The notes: generated by a model from the letters alone, not told the origin. A DNA stretch of 64,000 bases from Petrolisthes cinctipes (GCA_033782935.1 JAWQEG010000490.1:1270001-1334000); one strand, 5' to 3'. Counted from the first letter of the stretch, positions 1-13,946 are shown. Program-made: numbers and translations.

Positions 1-176
1 CATATCGACTTTTGGGCACCTAAAAGATCGATTTTCAGTATGTTTATGGCCTGTATTTTGAAAATACTCTAACACGGAGTAGGCATGTACAGATACCATC
101 TGGGACCTCTAAATATCGAATTTTCGGGTGTTTTGGGGCTGAATTTGAGATATCGATTTTTTGGCACCTATAATGT
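1..176 (+). repeat. Window edge: end of a C monomer plus one A2 monomer
   Basis: Bases 1-28 are the 3' end of a C monomer (ATATCGACTTTTGGGCACC). Bases 29-176 are a complete 148-bp A2 with the rarer GATACCATCTGGG spelling at about 89-101, a marker shared with six later copies. The array therefore continues to the left of the window. Confidence 0.9.
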
Positions 177-501
177 CGATTTTTAGCATGTTTTTAGCCT
201 ATATTTTGAAAATATTCTAGCACTGTGAAGGCATGTACAGATTGCTTCAGGGACCCCAAAATATTGAATTTTCGGGTGTTTTGAGCCTGAATTTGAGATA
301 TAAACGGGTACTGAAGATGCATGCACATATCGACTTTTGTGCACCTAAAAGATCGATTTTCAGTATGTTTTGAGCATGTATTTTGAAAATACTCTAACAC
401 GGAGTAGGCATGTACAGATCGCTTCTGGGACACCTAAATATCGAATTTTCGGGTGTTTTGGGACTGAATTTGAGATATCGACTTTTTGGAACCTAAAAGA
501 T
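177..501 (+). repeat. 325-bp dimer unit (B/C1 chimera + A1)
   Basis: The monomer at 177-353 starts as B (CACTGTGAAGG variant) and ends as C1 (GGGTACTGAAGATGCATGC, TTTTGTGCACC). One whole monomer is thus missing. It is followed by A1 at 354-501. This is the product expected from unequal exchange between B and C1 of neighbouring units. Confidence 0.88.
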
Positions 502-3500
502 CGATTTTTAGCATGTTTTTAGCCTATATTTTGAAAATATTCTAGCACTGTACAGATTGCTTCTGGGACCCCAAAATATTGAATTTTCGGGTGTTTTGAT
601 CCTGAATTTGAGATATAAACGGGTACAGAAGATACATGCACATATTGACTTTGGGCATCTAAAATATCGATTTTCAGCATGTTTTGGGCCTGAATTTTGA
701 AAATACTCTAACACGGAGTAGGCATGTAAAGATCGCTTCTGGGACCCCAGAATATCGAATTTTCGGGTGTTTAGCGCCAGAATTTGAGATATAAACGGGT
801 ACTGAAGATGCATGCACATATCGACTTTTGGGCACCTAAATGATCGATTTTCAGTATGTTTTTGGCCTGTATTTTGAAAATACTCTAACACGGAGTAGGA
901 ATGTACAGATACCTTCTGGGACCTCTAAATATCGAATTTTCGGGTGTTTTGGGACTGAATTTGAGATATCGATTTTTTGGCACCTAAAATGTCGATTTTT
1001 AGCATGTTTTTAGCCTATATTTTGAAAATATTCTAGCACTGAGTAGGCATGTACAGATTGCTTCTGGGACCCCAAAATATTGAATTTTCGGGTGTTTTGA
1101 GCCTGAATTTGAGATATAAACGGGTACAGAAGATACATGCACATATTGACTTTGGGCATCTAAAATATCGATTTTCAGCATGTTTTGGGCCTGTATTTTG
1201 AAAATACTCTAACACTGAGTAGGCATGTACAGATTGCTTCTGGGACCCCAAAATATTGAATTTTCGGGTGTTTTGAGCCTGAATTTGAGATATAAACGGG
1301 TACTGAAGATGCATGCACATATCGACTTTTGGGCACATAAAAGATCGATTTTCAGTATGTTTTGAGCATGTATTTTGAAAATACTCTAACACGGAGTAGG
1401 CATCTACAGATCGCTTCTGGGACCCCTAAATATCGAATTTTCGGGTGTTTTGGGACTGAATTTGAGATATCGACTTTTTGGAACCTAAAAGATCGATTTT
1501 TAGCATGTTTTTAGCCTATATTTTGAAAATATTCTAGCACTGTACAGATTGCTTCTGGGACCCCAAAATATTGAATTTTCGGGTGTTTTGAGTTTGAATT
1601 TGAGATATAAACGGGTACAGAAGATACATGCACATATTGACTTTGGGCACCAAAAATATCGATTTTCAGCATGTTTTGGGCCTGAATTTTGAAAATACTC
1701 TAACACGGAGTAGGCATGTACAGATCGCTTCTGGGTCCCCAAAATATCGAATTTTCGGGTGTTTAGGGCTAGAATTTGAGATATAAACGGGTACAGAAGA
1801 TGCATGCACATATCGACTTTTGGGCACCTAAAAGATCGATTTTCAGTATGTTTTTTGCCTGTATTTTGAAAAAACTCTAACACGGAGTAGGCATGTACAG
1901 ATACCTTCTGGGACCTCTAAATATCGAATTTTCGGGTGTTTTGGGACTGAATTTGAGATATCGATTTTTTGGCACCTAAAATGTCGATTTTTAGCATGTT
2001 TTTAGCCTATATTTTGAAAATATTCTAGCACTGTGTAGGCATGTACAGATTGCTTCTGGGACCCCAAAATATTGAATTTTCGGGTGTTTTGAGCCTGAAT
2101 TTGAGATATAAACGGGTACAGAAGATACATGCACATATTGACTTTGGGCATCTAAAATATCGATTTTCAGCATGTTTTGGGCCTGTATTTTGAAAATACT
2201 CTAACACTGAGTAGGCATGTACAGATTGCTTTTGGGACCCCAAAATATTGAATTTTCGGGTGTTTTGAGCCTGAATTTGAGATATAAACGGGTACTGAAG
2301 ATGCATACACATATCGACTTTTGTGCACCTAAAAGATCGATTTTCAGTATGTTTTGAGCATGTATTTTGAAAATACTCTAACACGGAGTAGGCATGTACA
2401 GATCGCTTCTGGGACCCCTAAATATCGAATTTTCGGGTGTTTTGGGACTGAATTTGAGATATCGACTTTTTGGCACCTAAAAGATCGATTTTTAGCATGT
2501 TTTTAGCCTATATTTTGAAAATATTCTAGCACTGAGTAGGCATGTACAGATTGCTTCTGGGACCCCAAAATATTGAATTTTCGGGTGTTTTGAGCCTGAA
2601 TTTGAGATATAAACGGGTACAGAAGATGCATGCACATATTGACTTTGGGCACCAAAAATATCGATTTTCAGCATGTTTTGGGCCTGAATTTTGAAAATAC
2701 TCTCACACGGAGTAGGCATGTACAGATCGCTTCTGGGACCCCAAAAGATCGAATTTTGGGGTGTTTAGGGCCAGAATTTGAGATATAAACGGGTACAGAA
2801 GATGCATGCACATATCGACTTTTGGGCACCTAAAAGATCGATTTTCAGTATGTTTTTGGCCTGTATTTTGAAAATACTCTAACACGGAGTAGGCATGTAC
2901 AGATACCTCCTGGGACCTCTAAATATCGAATTTTCGGGTGTTTTGGGACTGAATTTGAGATATCGATTTTTTGACACCTAAAATTTCGATTTTTAGCATG
3001 TTTTTAGCCTATATTTTGAAAATATTCTAGCACTGTGTAGGCATGTACAGATTGCTTCTGGGACCCAAAATATTGAATTTTCGGGTGTTTTGAGCCTGAA
3101 TTTGAGATATAAACGGGTACAGAAGACACATGCACATATTGACTTTGGGCATCTAAAATATCGATTTTCAGCATGTTTTGGGACTGTATTTTCAAAATAC
3201 TCTAACACTGAGTAGGCATGTACGGATTGCTTCTGGAACCCCAAAATATTTAATTTTCGGGTGTTTTGAGCCTGAATTTGAGATATAAACGGGTACTGAA
3301 GATGCATGCACATATTGACTTTTGTGCACCTAAAAGATCGATTTTCAGTATGTTTTGAGCATGTATTTTGAAAATACTCTAACACGGAGTAGGCATGTAC
3401 AGATCGCTTCTGGGACCCCTAAATATCGAATTTTCTGGTGTTTTGGGACTGAATTTGAGATATCGACTTTTTGGCACCTAAAAGATCGATTTTTAGCATG

Positions 3501-3987
3501 TTTTTAGCCTATATTTTGAAAATATTCTAGCACTGAGTAGGCATGTACAGATTGCTTCTGGGACCCCAAAATATTGAATTTTCTGGTGATTTGAGCCTGA
3601 ATTTGAGATATAAACGGGTACAGAAGATACATGCACATATTAACTTTGGGCACCAAAAATATCGATTTTCAGCATGTTTTGGGCCTGAATTTTGAAAATA
3701 CTCTAACACGGAGTATGAATGTACAGATCGCTTCTGGGACCCCAAAATATCGAATTTTCGGGTGTTTAGGGCCAGAATTTGAGATATAAACGGGTACAGA
3801 TGATACATGCACATATCGACTTTTGGGCACCTAAAAGATCGATTTTCAGTATGTTTTTGGCCTGCATTTTGAAAATACTCTAACACGGAGTAGGCATGTA
3901 CAGATACCATCTGGGACCTCTAAATATCGAATTTTCGGGTGTTTTGGGACTGAATTTGAGATATCGATTTTTTGGCACCTAAAATGT
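502..3987 (+). repeat. Run of seven B-C-A trimers
   Basis: Unit starts are 502, 993, 1494, 1985, 2486, 2987 and 3487, with lengths 491, 501, 491, 501, 501, 500 and 501. The B monomers at 502 and 1494 each lack 10 bp (CACTGTACAG). Units 502-1493 and 1494-2485 resemble each other at 992-bp offset, including this deletion, but differ at scattered bases, so this is an older duplication. The 500-bp unit has lost one base from its GGGACCCC run near 3063. Confidence 0.9.
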
Positions 3988-4979
3988 CGATTTTTAGCAT
4001 GTTTTTAGCCTATATTTTGAAAATATTCTAGCACTGTGAAGGCATGTACAGATTGCTTCTGGGACCCCAAAATATTGAATTTTCGGGTGTTTTGAGCCTG
4101 AATTTGAGATATAAACGGGTACTGTAAATGCATGCACATATCGACTTTTGTGCACCTAAAAGATCGATTTTCAGTATGTTTTGAGCATGTATTTTGAAAA
4201 TACTCTAACACGGAGTAGGCATGTACAGATCGCTTCTTTGACCCCTAAATATCGAATTTTCGGGTGTTTTGGGACTGAATTTGAGATATCGACTTTTTGG
4301 CACCTAAAAGATCGATTTTTAGCATGTTTTTAGCCTATATTTTGAAAATATTCTAGCACTGAACAGATTGCTTTTGGGACCCCAAAATATTGAATTTTCG
4401 GGTGTTTTGAGCCTGAATTTGAGATATAAACGGGTACAGAAGATATATGCAAATATTGACTTTGGGCATCTAAAATATCGATTTTTAGCATGTTTTGGGC
4501 CTGAATTTTGAAAATACTCTAACAATGAGTAGGCATGTACAGATTGCTTCTGGGACCCCAAAATATTGAATTTTCGGGTGCTTTGAGCCTGAATTTGAGA
4601 TAAAAACGGGTACTGAAGATGCATGCACATATCGACTTTTGGGCACCTAAAAGATCGATTTTTAGCATGTTTTTAGCCTATATTTTGAAAATATTCTAGC
4701 ACTGAGTAGGCATGTACAGATTGCTTCTGGGACCCCAAAATATTGAATTTTCAGGTGTTTTGAGCCTGAATTTAAGATATAAACGCGTACAGAAGATACA
4801 TGCACATATTGACTTTGGGCACCAAAAATATCGATTTTCAGCATGTTTTGGGCCTGAATTTTGAAAATACTCTAACACGGAGTAGGCATGTACAGATCGC
4901 TTCTGGGACCCCTAAATATCGAATTTTCGGGTGTTTTGGGACTGAATTTGAGATATCGACTTTCTGGCACCTAAAAGAT
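3988..4979 (+). repeat. Cluster of three irregular dimer units
   Basis: Three successive two-monomer units occur. 3988-4312 (325 bp) is a B/C1 chimera plus A1. 4313-4655 (343 bp) is a B with the 10-bp deletion plus a C, with A missing. 4656-4979 (324 bp) is a B plus a short monomer at 4832 that starts as C2 (GGGCCTGAATTTTG) and ends as A1. Three different classes are lost in turn within 1 kb, suggesting repeated unequal exchange. Confidence 0.87.
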
Positions 4980-6983
4980 CGATTTTTAGCATGTTTTTAG
5001 CCTATATTTTGAAAATATTCTAGCACTGAGTAGGCATGTACAGATTGCTTCTGGGACCCCAAAATATTGAATTTTCGGGTGTTTTGAGCCTGAATTTGAG
5101 ATATAAACGGGTACAGAAGATACATGCACATATTGACTTTGGGCACCAAAAATATCGATTTTCAGCATGTTTTGGGCCTGAATTTTGAAAATACTCTAAC
5201 ACATAGTAGGCATGTACAGATCGCTTCTGGGACCCCAAAATATCGAATTTTCGGGTGTTTAGGGCCAGAATTTGAGATATAAACGGGTACAGAAGATGCA
5301 TGCACATATCGACTTTTGGGCACCTAAAAGATCGATTTTCAGTATGTTTTTGGCCTGTAATTTGAAAATACTCTAACACGGAGTAGGCATGTACAGATAC
5401 CTTCTGGGACCTCTAAATATCGAATTTTCGGGTGTTTTGGGACTGAATTTGAGATATCGACTTTTTGGCACCTAAAATGTCGATTTTTAGCATGTTTTTA
5501 GCCTATATTTTGAAAATATTCTAGCACTGTGTAGGCATGTACAGATTGCTTCTGGGACCCCAAAATATTGATTTTTCGGGTGTTTTGAGCCTGAATTTGA
5601 GATATAAACGGGTACAGAAGATACATGCACATATTGACTTTGGGCATCTAAAATATCGATTTTCAGCATGTTTTGGGCCTGTATTTTGAAAATACTCTAA
5701 CACTGAGTAGGCATGTACAGATTGCTTCTGGGACCCCAAAATATTGAATTTTCGGGTGTTTTGAGCCTGAATTTGAAATATAAACGGGTACTGAAGATGC
5801 ATGCACATATCGACTTTTGTGCACCTAAAAGATCGATTTTCAGTATGTTTTGAGCCTGTATTTTGAAAATACTCTAACACGGAGTAGGCATGTACAGATC
5901 GCTTCTGGGACCCCTAAATATCGAATTTTCGGGTGTTTTGGGACTGAATTTGAGATATCGACTTTTTGGCACCTAAAAGATCGATTTTTAGCATGTTTTT
6001 AGCCTATATTTTGAAAATATTCTAGCAATGAGTAGGCATGTACAGATTGCTTCTGGGACCCCAAAATATTGAATTTTCGGGTGTTTTGAGCCTGAATTTG
6101 AGATATAAACGGGTACAGAAGATTCATGCACATATTGACTTTGGGCACCAAAAATATCGATTTTCAGCATGTTTTGGGCCTGTATTTTGAAAATACTCTA
6201 ACACTGAGTAGGCATGTACAGATTGCTTCTGGGACCCCAAAATATTGAATTTTCGGGTGTTTTGAGCCTGAATTTGAGATATAAACGGGTACTGAAGATG
6301 CATACACATATCGACTTTTGTGCACCTAAAAGATCGATTTTCAGTATGTTTTGAGCATGTATTTTGAAAATACTCTAACACGGAGTAGGCATGTACAGAT
6401 CGCTTCTGGGACCCCTAAATATCGAATTTTCGGGTGTTTTGGGACTGAATTTGAGATATCGACTTTTTGGCACCTAAAAGATCGATTTTTAGCATGTTTT
6501 TAGCCTATATTTTGAAAATATTCTAGCACTGATTAGGCATGTACAGATTGCTTCTGGGACCCCAAAATATTGAATTTTCGGGTGTTTTGAGCCTGAATTT
6601 GAGATATAAACGGGTACAGAAGATACATGCACATATTGACTTTGGGCACCAAAAATATCGATTTTCAGCATGTTTTGGGCCTGAATTTTGAAAATACTCT
6701 AACACGGAGTAGGCATGTACAGATCGCTTCTGGGACCCCAAAATATCGAATTTTCGGGTGTTTAGGGCCCGAATTTGAGATATAAACGGGTACAGAAGAT
6801 GCATGCACATATCGACTTTTGGGCACCTAAAAGATCGATTTTCAGTATGTTTTTGGCCTGTATTTTGAAAATACTCTAACACGTAGTAGGCATGTACAGA
6901 TACCTTCTGGGACCTCTAAATATCGAATTTTCGGGTGTTTTGGGACTGAATTTGAGATATCGATTTTTTGGCACCTAAAATGT
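4980..6983 (+). repeat. Run of four 501-bp trimers
   Basis: B anchors lie at 4980, 5481, 5982 and 6483 with exact 501-bp spacing. Subtypes mostly alternate. Small private changes are present, for example TAGCAATGAG in the B at 5982 and CTAGCACTGATTAGG in the B at 6483. Confidence 0.92.
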
Positions 6984-7660
6984 CGATTTTTAGCATGTTT
7001 TTAGCCTATATTTTGAAAATATTCTAGCACTGTGTAGGCATGTACAGATTGCTTCTGGGACCCCAAAATATTGAATTTTCGGGTGTTTTGAGCCTGAATT
7101 TGAGATATAAACGGGTACAGAAGATACATGCACATATTGACTTTGGGCATCTAAAATATCGATTTTCAGCATGTTTTGGGCCTGTATTTTGAAAATACTC
7201 TAACACTGAGTAGGCATGTACAGATTGCTTCTGGGACCCCAAAATATTGAATTTTCGGGTGTTCTGAGCCTGAATTTGAGATATAAACGGGTACAGAAGA
7301 TACATGCACATATTGACTTTGGGCACCAAAAATATCCATTTTCAGCATGTTTTGGGCCTGAATTTTGAAAATACTCTAACACGGAGTAGGCATGTACAGA
7401 TCGCTTCTGGGACCCCAAAATATCGAATTTTCGGGTGTTTAAGGCCAGAATTTGAGATATAAACGGGTACAGAAGATGCATGCACATATCGACTTTTGTG
7501 CACCTGAAAGATCGATTTTCAGTATGTTTTGAGCATGTATTTTGAAAATACTCTAACACGGAGTAGGCATGTACAGATCGCTAATGGGACCCCTACATAT
7601 CGAATTTTCGGGTGTTTTGGGACTGAATTTGAGATATCGACTTTTTGGCACCTAAAAGAT
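6984..7660 (+). repeat. 677-bp tetramer unit with a C1/B1 chimera
   Basis: Monomers start at 6984 (B2), 7160 (chimera, 176 bp), 7336 (C2) and 7513 (A). The chimera begins as C1 (GGGCCTGTATTTTG) but ends as B1 (GACTTTGGGCACCAAAAATA), so one monomer is gained. The C2 anchor is mutated to CCATTTTCAG, a change shared with copies at about 25810 and 28454. Confidence 0.88.
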
Positions 7661-8652
7661 CGATTTTTAGCATGTTTTTAGCCTATATTTTAAAAATATT
7701 CTAGCACTGGGTAGGCATGTACAGATTGCTTCTGGGACCCCAAAATATTGAATTTTCGGGTGTTTTGAGGCTGAATTTGAGATATAAACGGGTACAGAAG
7801 ATACATGCACATATTGACTTTGGGCACCAAAAATATAGATTTTCAGCATGTTTTGGGCCTGAATTTTGAAAATACTCTAACACGGAGTAGGCATGTACAG
7901 ATCGCTTCTGGGACCCCAAAATATCGAATTTTCGGGTGTTTAAAGCCAGAATTTGAGATATAAACGGGTACAGAAGATGCATGCACATATCGACTTTTGG
8001 GCACCTAAAAGATCGATTTTCAGTATGTTTTTGGCCTGTATTTTGAAAATACTCTAACACGGAGTAGGCATGTACAGATACCTTCTGGGAACCCTAAATA
8101 TCGAATTTTCGGGTGTTTTGGGACTGAATTTGAGATATCGACTTTCTGGCACTTAAAAGATCGATTTTTAGCATGTTTTTAGCCTATATTTTGAAAATAT
8201 TCTAGCACTGTACAGATTGCTTCTGGGACCCCAAAATATTGAATTTTCGGGTGTTTTGAGCCTGAATTTGAGATATAAACGGGTACAGAAGATACATGCA
8301 CATATTGACTTTGGGCATCTAAAATATCGATTTTCAGCATGTTTTGGGCCTGTATTTTGAAAATACTCTAACACTGAGTAAGCATGTACAGATTGCTTCT
8401 GGGACCCCAAAATATTGAATTTTCGGGTGTTTTGAGCCTGAATTTGAGATATAAACGGGTACTGAAGATGCATGCACATATCGACTTTTGTGCACCTAAA
8501 AGATCGATTTTCAGTATGTTTTGAGCATGTATTTTGAAAATACTCTAACACGGAGTAGGCATGTACAGATCGCTTCTGGGACCCCAAAATATCGAATTTT
8601 CGGGTGTTTTGGGACTGAATTTGAGATATCGACTTTTTGGCACCTAAAAGAT
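7661..8652 (+). repeat. Two trimers, the second with the 10-bp deletion
   Basis: Units start at 7661 (501 bp) and 8162 (491 bp). The B at 8162 reads CTAGCACTGTACAGATTG and lacks the AGTAGGCATG step. Confidence 0.9.
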
Positions 8653-9645
8653 CGATTTTTAGCATGTTTTTAGCCTATATTTTGAAAATATTCTAGCACT
8701 GAGTAGGCATGTACAGATTGCTTCTGGGACCCCAAAATATTGAAATTTCGGGTGTTTTGAGCCTGAATTTAAGATATAAACGAGTACAGAAGATACATGC
8801 ACATATTGACTTTGGGCACCAAAAATATCGATTTTCAGCATGTTTTGGGCCTGAATTTTGAAAATACTCTAACACGTAGTAGGCATGTACAGATCGCTTC
8901 TGGGACCCCAAAATATCGAATTTTCGGGTGTTTAGGGCCAGAATTTGAGATATAAACGGGTACAGAAGATGCATGCACATATCGACTTTTGGGCACCTAA
9001 AAGATCGATTTTTAGCATGTTTTTAGCCTATATTTTGAAAATATTCTAGCACTGTACAGATTGCTTTTGGGACCCCAAAATATTGAATTTTCGGGTGTTT
9101 TGAGCCTGAATTTGAGATATAAACGGGTACTGAAGATGCATGCACATATCGACTTTTGTGCACCTAAAAGATCGATTTTCAGTATGTTTTTGGCCTGTAT
9201 TTTGAAAATACTCTAACACGGAGTAGGCATGTACAGATACCTTCTGGGACCTCTAAATATCGAATTTTCGGGTGTTTTGTGACTGAATTTGAGATATCGA
9301 TTTTTTGGCACCTAAAATGTCGATTTTTAGCATGTTTTTAGCCTATATTTTGAAAATATTCTAGCACTGTGTAGGCATGTACAGATTGCTTCTGGGACCC
9401 CAAAATATTGAATTTTCGGGTGTTTTTAGCCTGAATTTGAGATATAAACGGGTACTGAAGATGCATGCACATATCGACTTTTGTGCACCTAAAAGATCGA
9501 TTTTCAGTATGTTTTGAGCATGTATTTTGAAAATACTCTAACACGGAGTAGGCATGTACAGATCGCTTCTGGGACCCCTAAATATCGAATTTTCGGGTGT
9601 TTTGGGACTGAATTTGAGATATCGACTTTTTGGCACCTAAAAGAT
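8653..9645 (+). repeat. Cluster of three irregular dimer units
   Basis: 8653-9005 (353 bp) is B plus C2 with A missing. 9006-9320 (315 bp) is a B/C1 chimera that also carries the 10-bp deletion, plus an A. 9321-9645 (325 bp) is a B/C1 chimera plus A1. This mirrors the three-dimer cluster at 3988-4979 and lies directly before the 3476-bp duplication. Confidence 0.87.
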
Positions 9646-10146
9646 CGATTTTTAGCATGTTTTTAGCCTATATTTTGAAAATATTCTAGCACTGAGTAGG
9701 CATGTACAGATTGCTTCTGGGACCCCAAAATATTGAATTTTCGGGTGTTTTGAGCCTGAATTTGAGATATAAACGGGTACAGAAGATACATGCACATATT
9801 GACTTTGGGCACCAAAAATATCGATTTTCAGCATGTTTTGGGCCTGAATTTTGAAAATACTCTAACACGGAGTAGGCATGTAGAGATCGCTTCTGGGACC
9901 CTAAAATATCGAATTTTCGGGTGTTTAGGGCCAGAATTTGAGATGTAAACGGGTACAGAAGATTCATGCACATATCGACTTTTGGGCACCTAAAAGATCG
10001 ATTTTCAGTATGTTTTTGGCCTGTATTTTGAAAATACTCTATCACGGAGTAGGCATGTACAGATACCTTCTGGGACCTCTAAATATCGAATTTTTGGGTG
10101 TTTTGGGACTGAATTTGAGATATCGATTTTTTGGCACCTAAAATGT

Positions 10147-10470
10147 CGAGTTTTAGCATGTTTTTAGCCTATATTTTGAAAATATTCTAGCACTGTGTAG
10201 GCATGTACAGATTGCTTCTGGGACCCCAAAATATCGAATTTTCGGGTGTTTTGAGCCTGAATTTGAGATATAAACGGGTACAGAAGATACATGCACATAT
10301 TGACTTTGGGCATCTAAAATATCGATTTTCAGCATGTTTTGGGCCGGTATTTTGAAAATACTCTAACACTGAGTAGGCATGTACAGATTGCTTCTGGCAC
10401 ACCTAAATATCGAATTTTCGGGTGTTTTGGGACTGAATTTGAGATATCGACTTATTGGCACCTAAAAGAT
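10147..10470 (+). repeat. 324-bp dimer: B2 plus C1/A1 chimera
   Basis: The B2 monomer (10147-10322) is followed by a 148-bp monomer that begins as C1 (GGGCCGGTATTTTG, CACTGAGTAGG, AGATTGC) and ends as A1 (GATATCGACTTATTGGCACC). The switch lies near GCTTCTGGCACACCTAAATA. A B-like/C1-like copy of this class of chimera also occurs at 59511 and 61839, with different private variants. Confidence 0.85.
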
Positions 10471-11470
10471 CGATTTTTAGCATGTTTTTAGCCTATATTT
10501 TGAAAATATTCTAGCACTGAGTAGGCATGTACAGATTGCTTCTGGGACCCCAAAATATTGAATTTTCGGGTGTTTTGAGCCTGAATTTAGATATAAACGG
10601 GTACAGATGATACATGCACATATTGACTTTGGGCACCAAAAATATCGATTTTCAGCATGTTTTGGGACTGTATTTTCAAAATACTCTAACACGGAGTAGG
10701 CATGTACGGATTGCTTCTGGGACCCCAAAATATCGAATTTTCGGGTGTTTTGAGCCTGAATTTGAGATATAAACGGGTACTGAAGATGCATGCACATATC
10801 GACTTTTGTGCTCCTAAAAGATCGATTTTCAGTATGTTTTGAGCATGTATTTTGAAAATACTCTAACACGGAGTAGGCATGTACAGATCGCTTTTGGGAC
10901 CCCTAATATCGAATTTTCGGGTGTTTTGGGACTGAATTTGAGATATCGACTTTTTGGCACCTAAAAGATCGATTTTTAGCATGTTTTTAGCCTATATTTT
11001 GAAAATATTCTAGCACTGAGTAGGCATGTACAGATTGCTTCTGGGACCCCAAAATATTGAATTTTCGGGTGTTTTGAGCCTGAATTTGAGATATAAACGG
11101 GTACAGAAGATACATGCACATATTAACTTTGGGCACCAAAAATATCGATTTTCAGCATGTTTTGGGCCTGAATATTGAAAATACTCTAACACGGAGTATG
11201 CATGTACAGATCGCTTCTGGGACCCCAAAATATCGAATTTTCGGGTGTTTAGGGCCAGAATTTGAGATATAAACGGGTACAGATGATACATGCACATATC
11301 AACTTTTGGGCACCTAAAAGATCGATTTTCAGTATTTTTTTGGCCTGTATTTTGAAAATACTCTAACACGGAGTAGGCATGTACAGATACCATCTGGGAC
11401 CTCTAAATATCGAATTTTCGGGTGTTTTGGGACTGAATTTGAGATATCGATTTTTTGGCACCTAAAATGT

Positions 11471-11795
11471 CGATTTTTAGCATGTTTTTAGCCTATATTT
11501 TTAAAATATTCTAGCACTGTGAAGGCATGTACAGATTGCTTCTATGACCCCAAAATATTGATTTTTCGGGTGTTTTGAGCCTGAATTTGAGATATAAACG
11601 GGTACTGAAGATGCATGCACATATCGACTTTTGTGCACCTAAAAGATCGATTTTCAGTATGTTTTGAGCATGTATTTTGAAAATACTCTAACACGGAGTA
11701 GGCATGTACAGATCGCTTCTGGGACCCCTAAATATCGAATTTTCGGGTGTTTTGGGACTGAATTTGAGATATCGACTTTTTGGCTCCCAAAAGAT
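11471..11795 (+). repeat. 325-bp dimer (B/C1 chimera + A1)
   Basis: It carries CACTGTGAAGG and private variants GCTTCTATGACC and GGCTCCCAAAAGATCG. It is preceded by an A2 with GATACCATCTGGG (near 11389), placing it in the same marker group as the dimers at 177, 3988, 27462 and 35428. Confidence 0.86.
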
Positions 11796-12797
11796 CGATT
11801 TTTAGCATGTTTTTAGCCTATATTTTGAAAATATTCTAGCACTGAGTAGGCATGTACAGATTGCTTCTGGGACCCCAAAATATTGAATTTTCGGGTGTTT
11901 TGAGCCTGAATTTGAGATATAAACGGGTACAGAAGATACATGCACATATTGACTTTGGGCATCTAAAATATCGATTTTCAGCATGTTTTGGGCCTGAATT
12001 TTGAAAATACTCTAACACTGAGTAGACATGTACAGATTGCTTCTGGGACCCCAAAATATTGAATTTTCGGGTGTTTTGAGCCTGAATTTGAGATATAAAC
12101 GGGTACTGAAGATGCATGCACATATCGACTTTTGTGCACCTAATAGATCGATTTTCAGTATGTTTTGAGCATGTATTTTGAAAATACTCTAACACGGAGA
12201 AGGCATGTACAGATCGCTTCTGGAACCCCTAAATATCGAATTTTCGGGTGTTTTGGGACTGAATTTGAGATATCGACTTTTTGGCACCTAAAAGATCGAT
12301 TTTTAGCATGTTTTTAGCCTATATTTTGAAAATATTCTAGCACTGAGTAGGAATGTACAGATTCCTTCTGGGACCCCAAAATATTGAATTTTCGGGTGTT
12401 TTGAGCCTGAATTTGAGATATAAACGGGTACAGAAGATACATGCACATATTGACTTTGGGCACCAAAAATATCGATTTTCAGCATGTTTTGGGCCTGAAT
12501 TTTGAAAATACTCTAACACGGAGTAGGCATGTACAGATCGCTTCTGGGACCCCAAAATATCGAATTTTCGGGTGTTTAGGGCCAGAATTTGAGATATAAA
12601 CGGGTACAGAAGATGCATGCACATATCGACTTTTGGGCACCTAAAAGATCGATTTTCAGTATGTTTTTGGCCTGTATTTTGAAAATACTCTAACACGGAG
12701 TAGGCATGTACAGATACCTTCTGGGACCTATAAATATCGAATTTCTGGGTGTTTTGGGACTGAATTTGAGATATCGATTTTTTGGCACCTAAAATGT

Positions 12798-13121
12798 CGA
12801 TTTTTAGCATGTTTTTAGCCTATATTTTGAAAATATTCTAGCACTGTGTAGGCATGTACAGATTGCTTCTGGGACCCCAAAATATTGATTTTTCGGGTGT
12901 TTTGAGCCTGAATTTGAGATATAAACGGGTACAGAAGATACATGCACATATTGACTTTGGGCACCTAAAAGATCGATTTTCAGTATGTTTTGAGCATGTA
13001 TTTTGAAAATACTCTAACACGGAGTAGGCATGTACAGATCGCTTCTGGGACCCCTAAATATCGAATTTTCGGGTGTTTTGGGACTGAATTTGAGATATCG
13101 ACTTTTTGGCACCTAAAAGAT
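12798..13121 (+). repeat. 324-bp dimer formed by the 3476-bp duplication junction
   Basis: The monomer at 12798 runs as B2 up to GACTTTGGGCA and then switches to CCTAAAAGATCGATTTTCAG, entering an A1 at 12974 and omitting C. The switch at about 12961 coincides with the boundary between the two 3476-bp copies. This unit is therefore the recombination joint itself. Confidence 0.88.
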
Positions 13122-13622
13122 CGATTTTTAGCATGTTTTTAGCCTATATTTTGAAAATATTCTAGCACTGAGTAGGCATGTACAGATTGCTTCTGGGACC
13201 CCAAAATATTGAATTTTCGGGTGTTTTGAGCCTGAATTTGAGATATAAACGGGTACAGAAGATACATGCACATATTGACTTTGGGCACCAAAAATATCGA
13301 TTTTCAGCATGTTTTGGGCCTGAATTTTGAAAATACTCTAACACGGAGTAGGCATGTAGAGATCGCTTCTGGGACCCTAAAATATCGAATTTTCGGGTGT
13401 TTAGGGCCAGAATTTGAGATGTAAACGGGTACAGAAGATTCATGCACATATCGACTTTTGGGCACCTAAAAGATCGATTTTCAGTATGTTTTTGGCCTGT
13501 ATTTTGAAAATACTCTATCACGGAGTAGGCATGTACAGATACCTTCTGGGACCTCTAAATATCGAATTTTTGGGTGTTTTGGGACTGAATTTGAGATATC
13601 GATTTTTTGGCACCTAAAATGT

Positions 13623-13946
13623 CGAGTTTTAGCATGTTTTTAGCCTATATTTTGAAAATATTCTAGCACTGTGTAGGCATGTACAGATTGCTTCTGGGAC
13701 CCCAAAATATCGAATTTTCGGGTGTTTTGAGCCTGAATTTGAGATATAAACGGGTACAGAAGATACATGCACATATTGACTTTGGGCATCTAAAATATCG
13801 ATTTTCAGCATGTTTTGGGCCGGTATTTTGAAAATACTCTAACACTGAGTAGGCATGTACAGATTGCTTCTGGCACACCTAAATATCGAATTTTCGGGTG
13901 TTTTGGGACTGAATTTGAGATATCGACTTATTGGCACCTAAAAGAT
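13623..13946 (+). repeat. 324-bp dimer, copy of the unit at 10147
   Basis: It is base-for-base like 10147-10470 by eye, including GGCCGGTATTTTG and CTTCTGGCACACC. It was carried along by the 3476-bp duplication. Confidence 0.87.

Larger units (their letters stand above)
9485..12960 (+). repeat. Copy 1 of a 3476-bp tandem duplication
   Basis: From about 9485, bases match those 3476 bp downstream, including rare private variants: GTAGAGATCGC near 9881, GATGTAAACGGG near 9944, GGCCGGTATTTTG near 10342, GCTTCTGGCACACC near 10389 and a one-base loss in GAATTTAGATAT near 10586. B anchors are 9646, 10147, 10471, 10970, 11471, 11796, 12297 and 12798. It contains 324-bp (10147), 499-bp (10471) and 325-bp (11471) units. 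Homology before 9485 stops abruptly. Confidence 0.93.

Noticed and set aside
8168..8665. Longest reading frames (165 codons here on the minus strand; many of 119-159 codons elsewhere) as genes
   Set aside because: They are the same frame repeated with each trimer, interrupted by the same stops, lengthened only where a monomer is lost or has the 10-bp deletion. The product is a low-complexity repeat with no recognisable domain, and overlapping frames on both strands are equally open.
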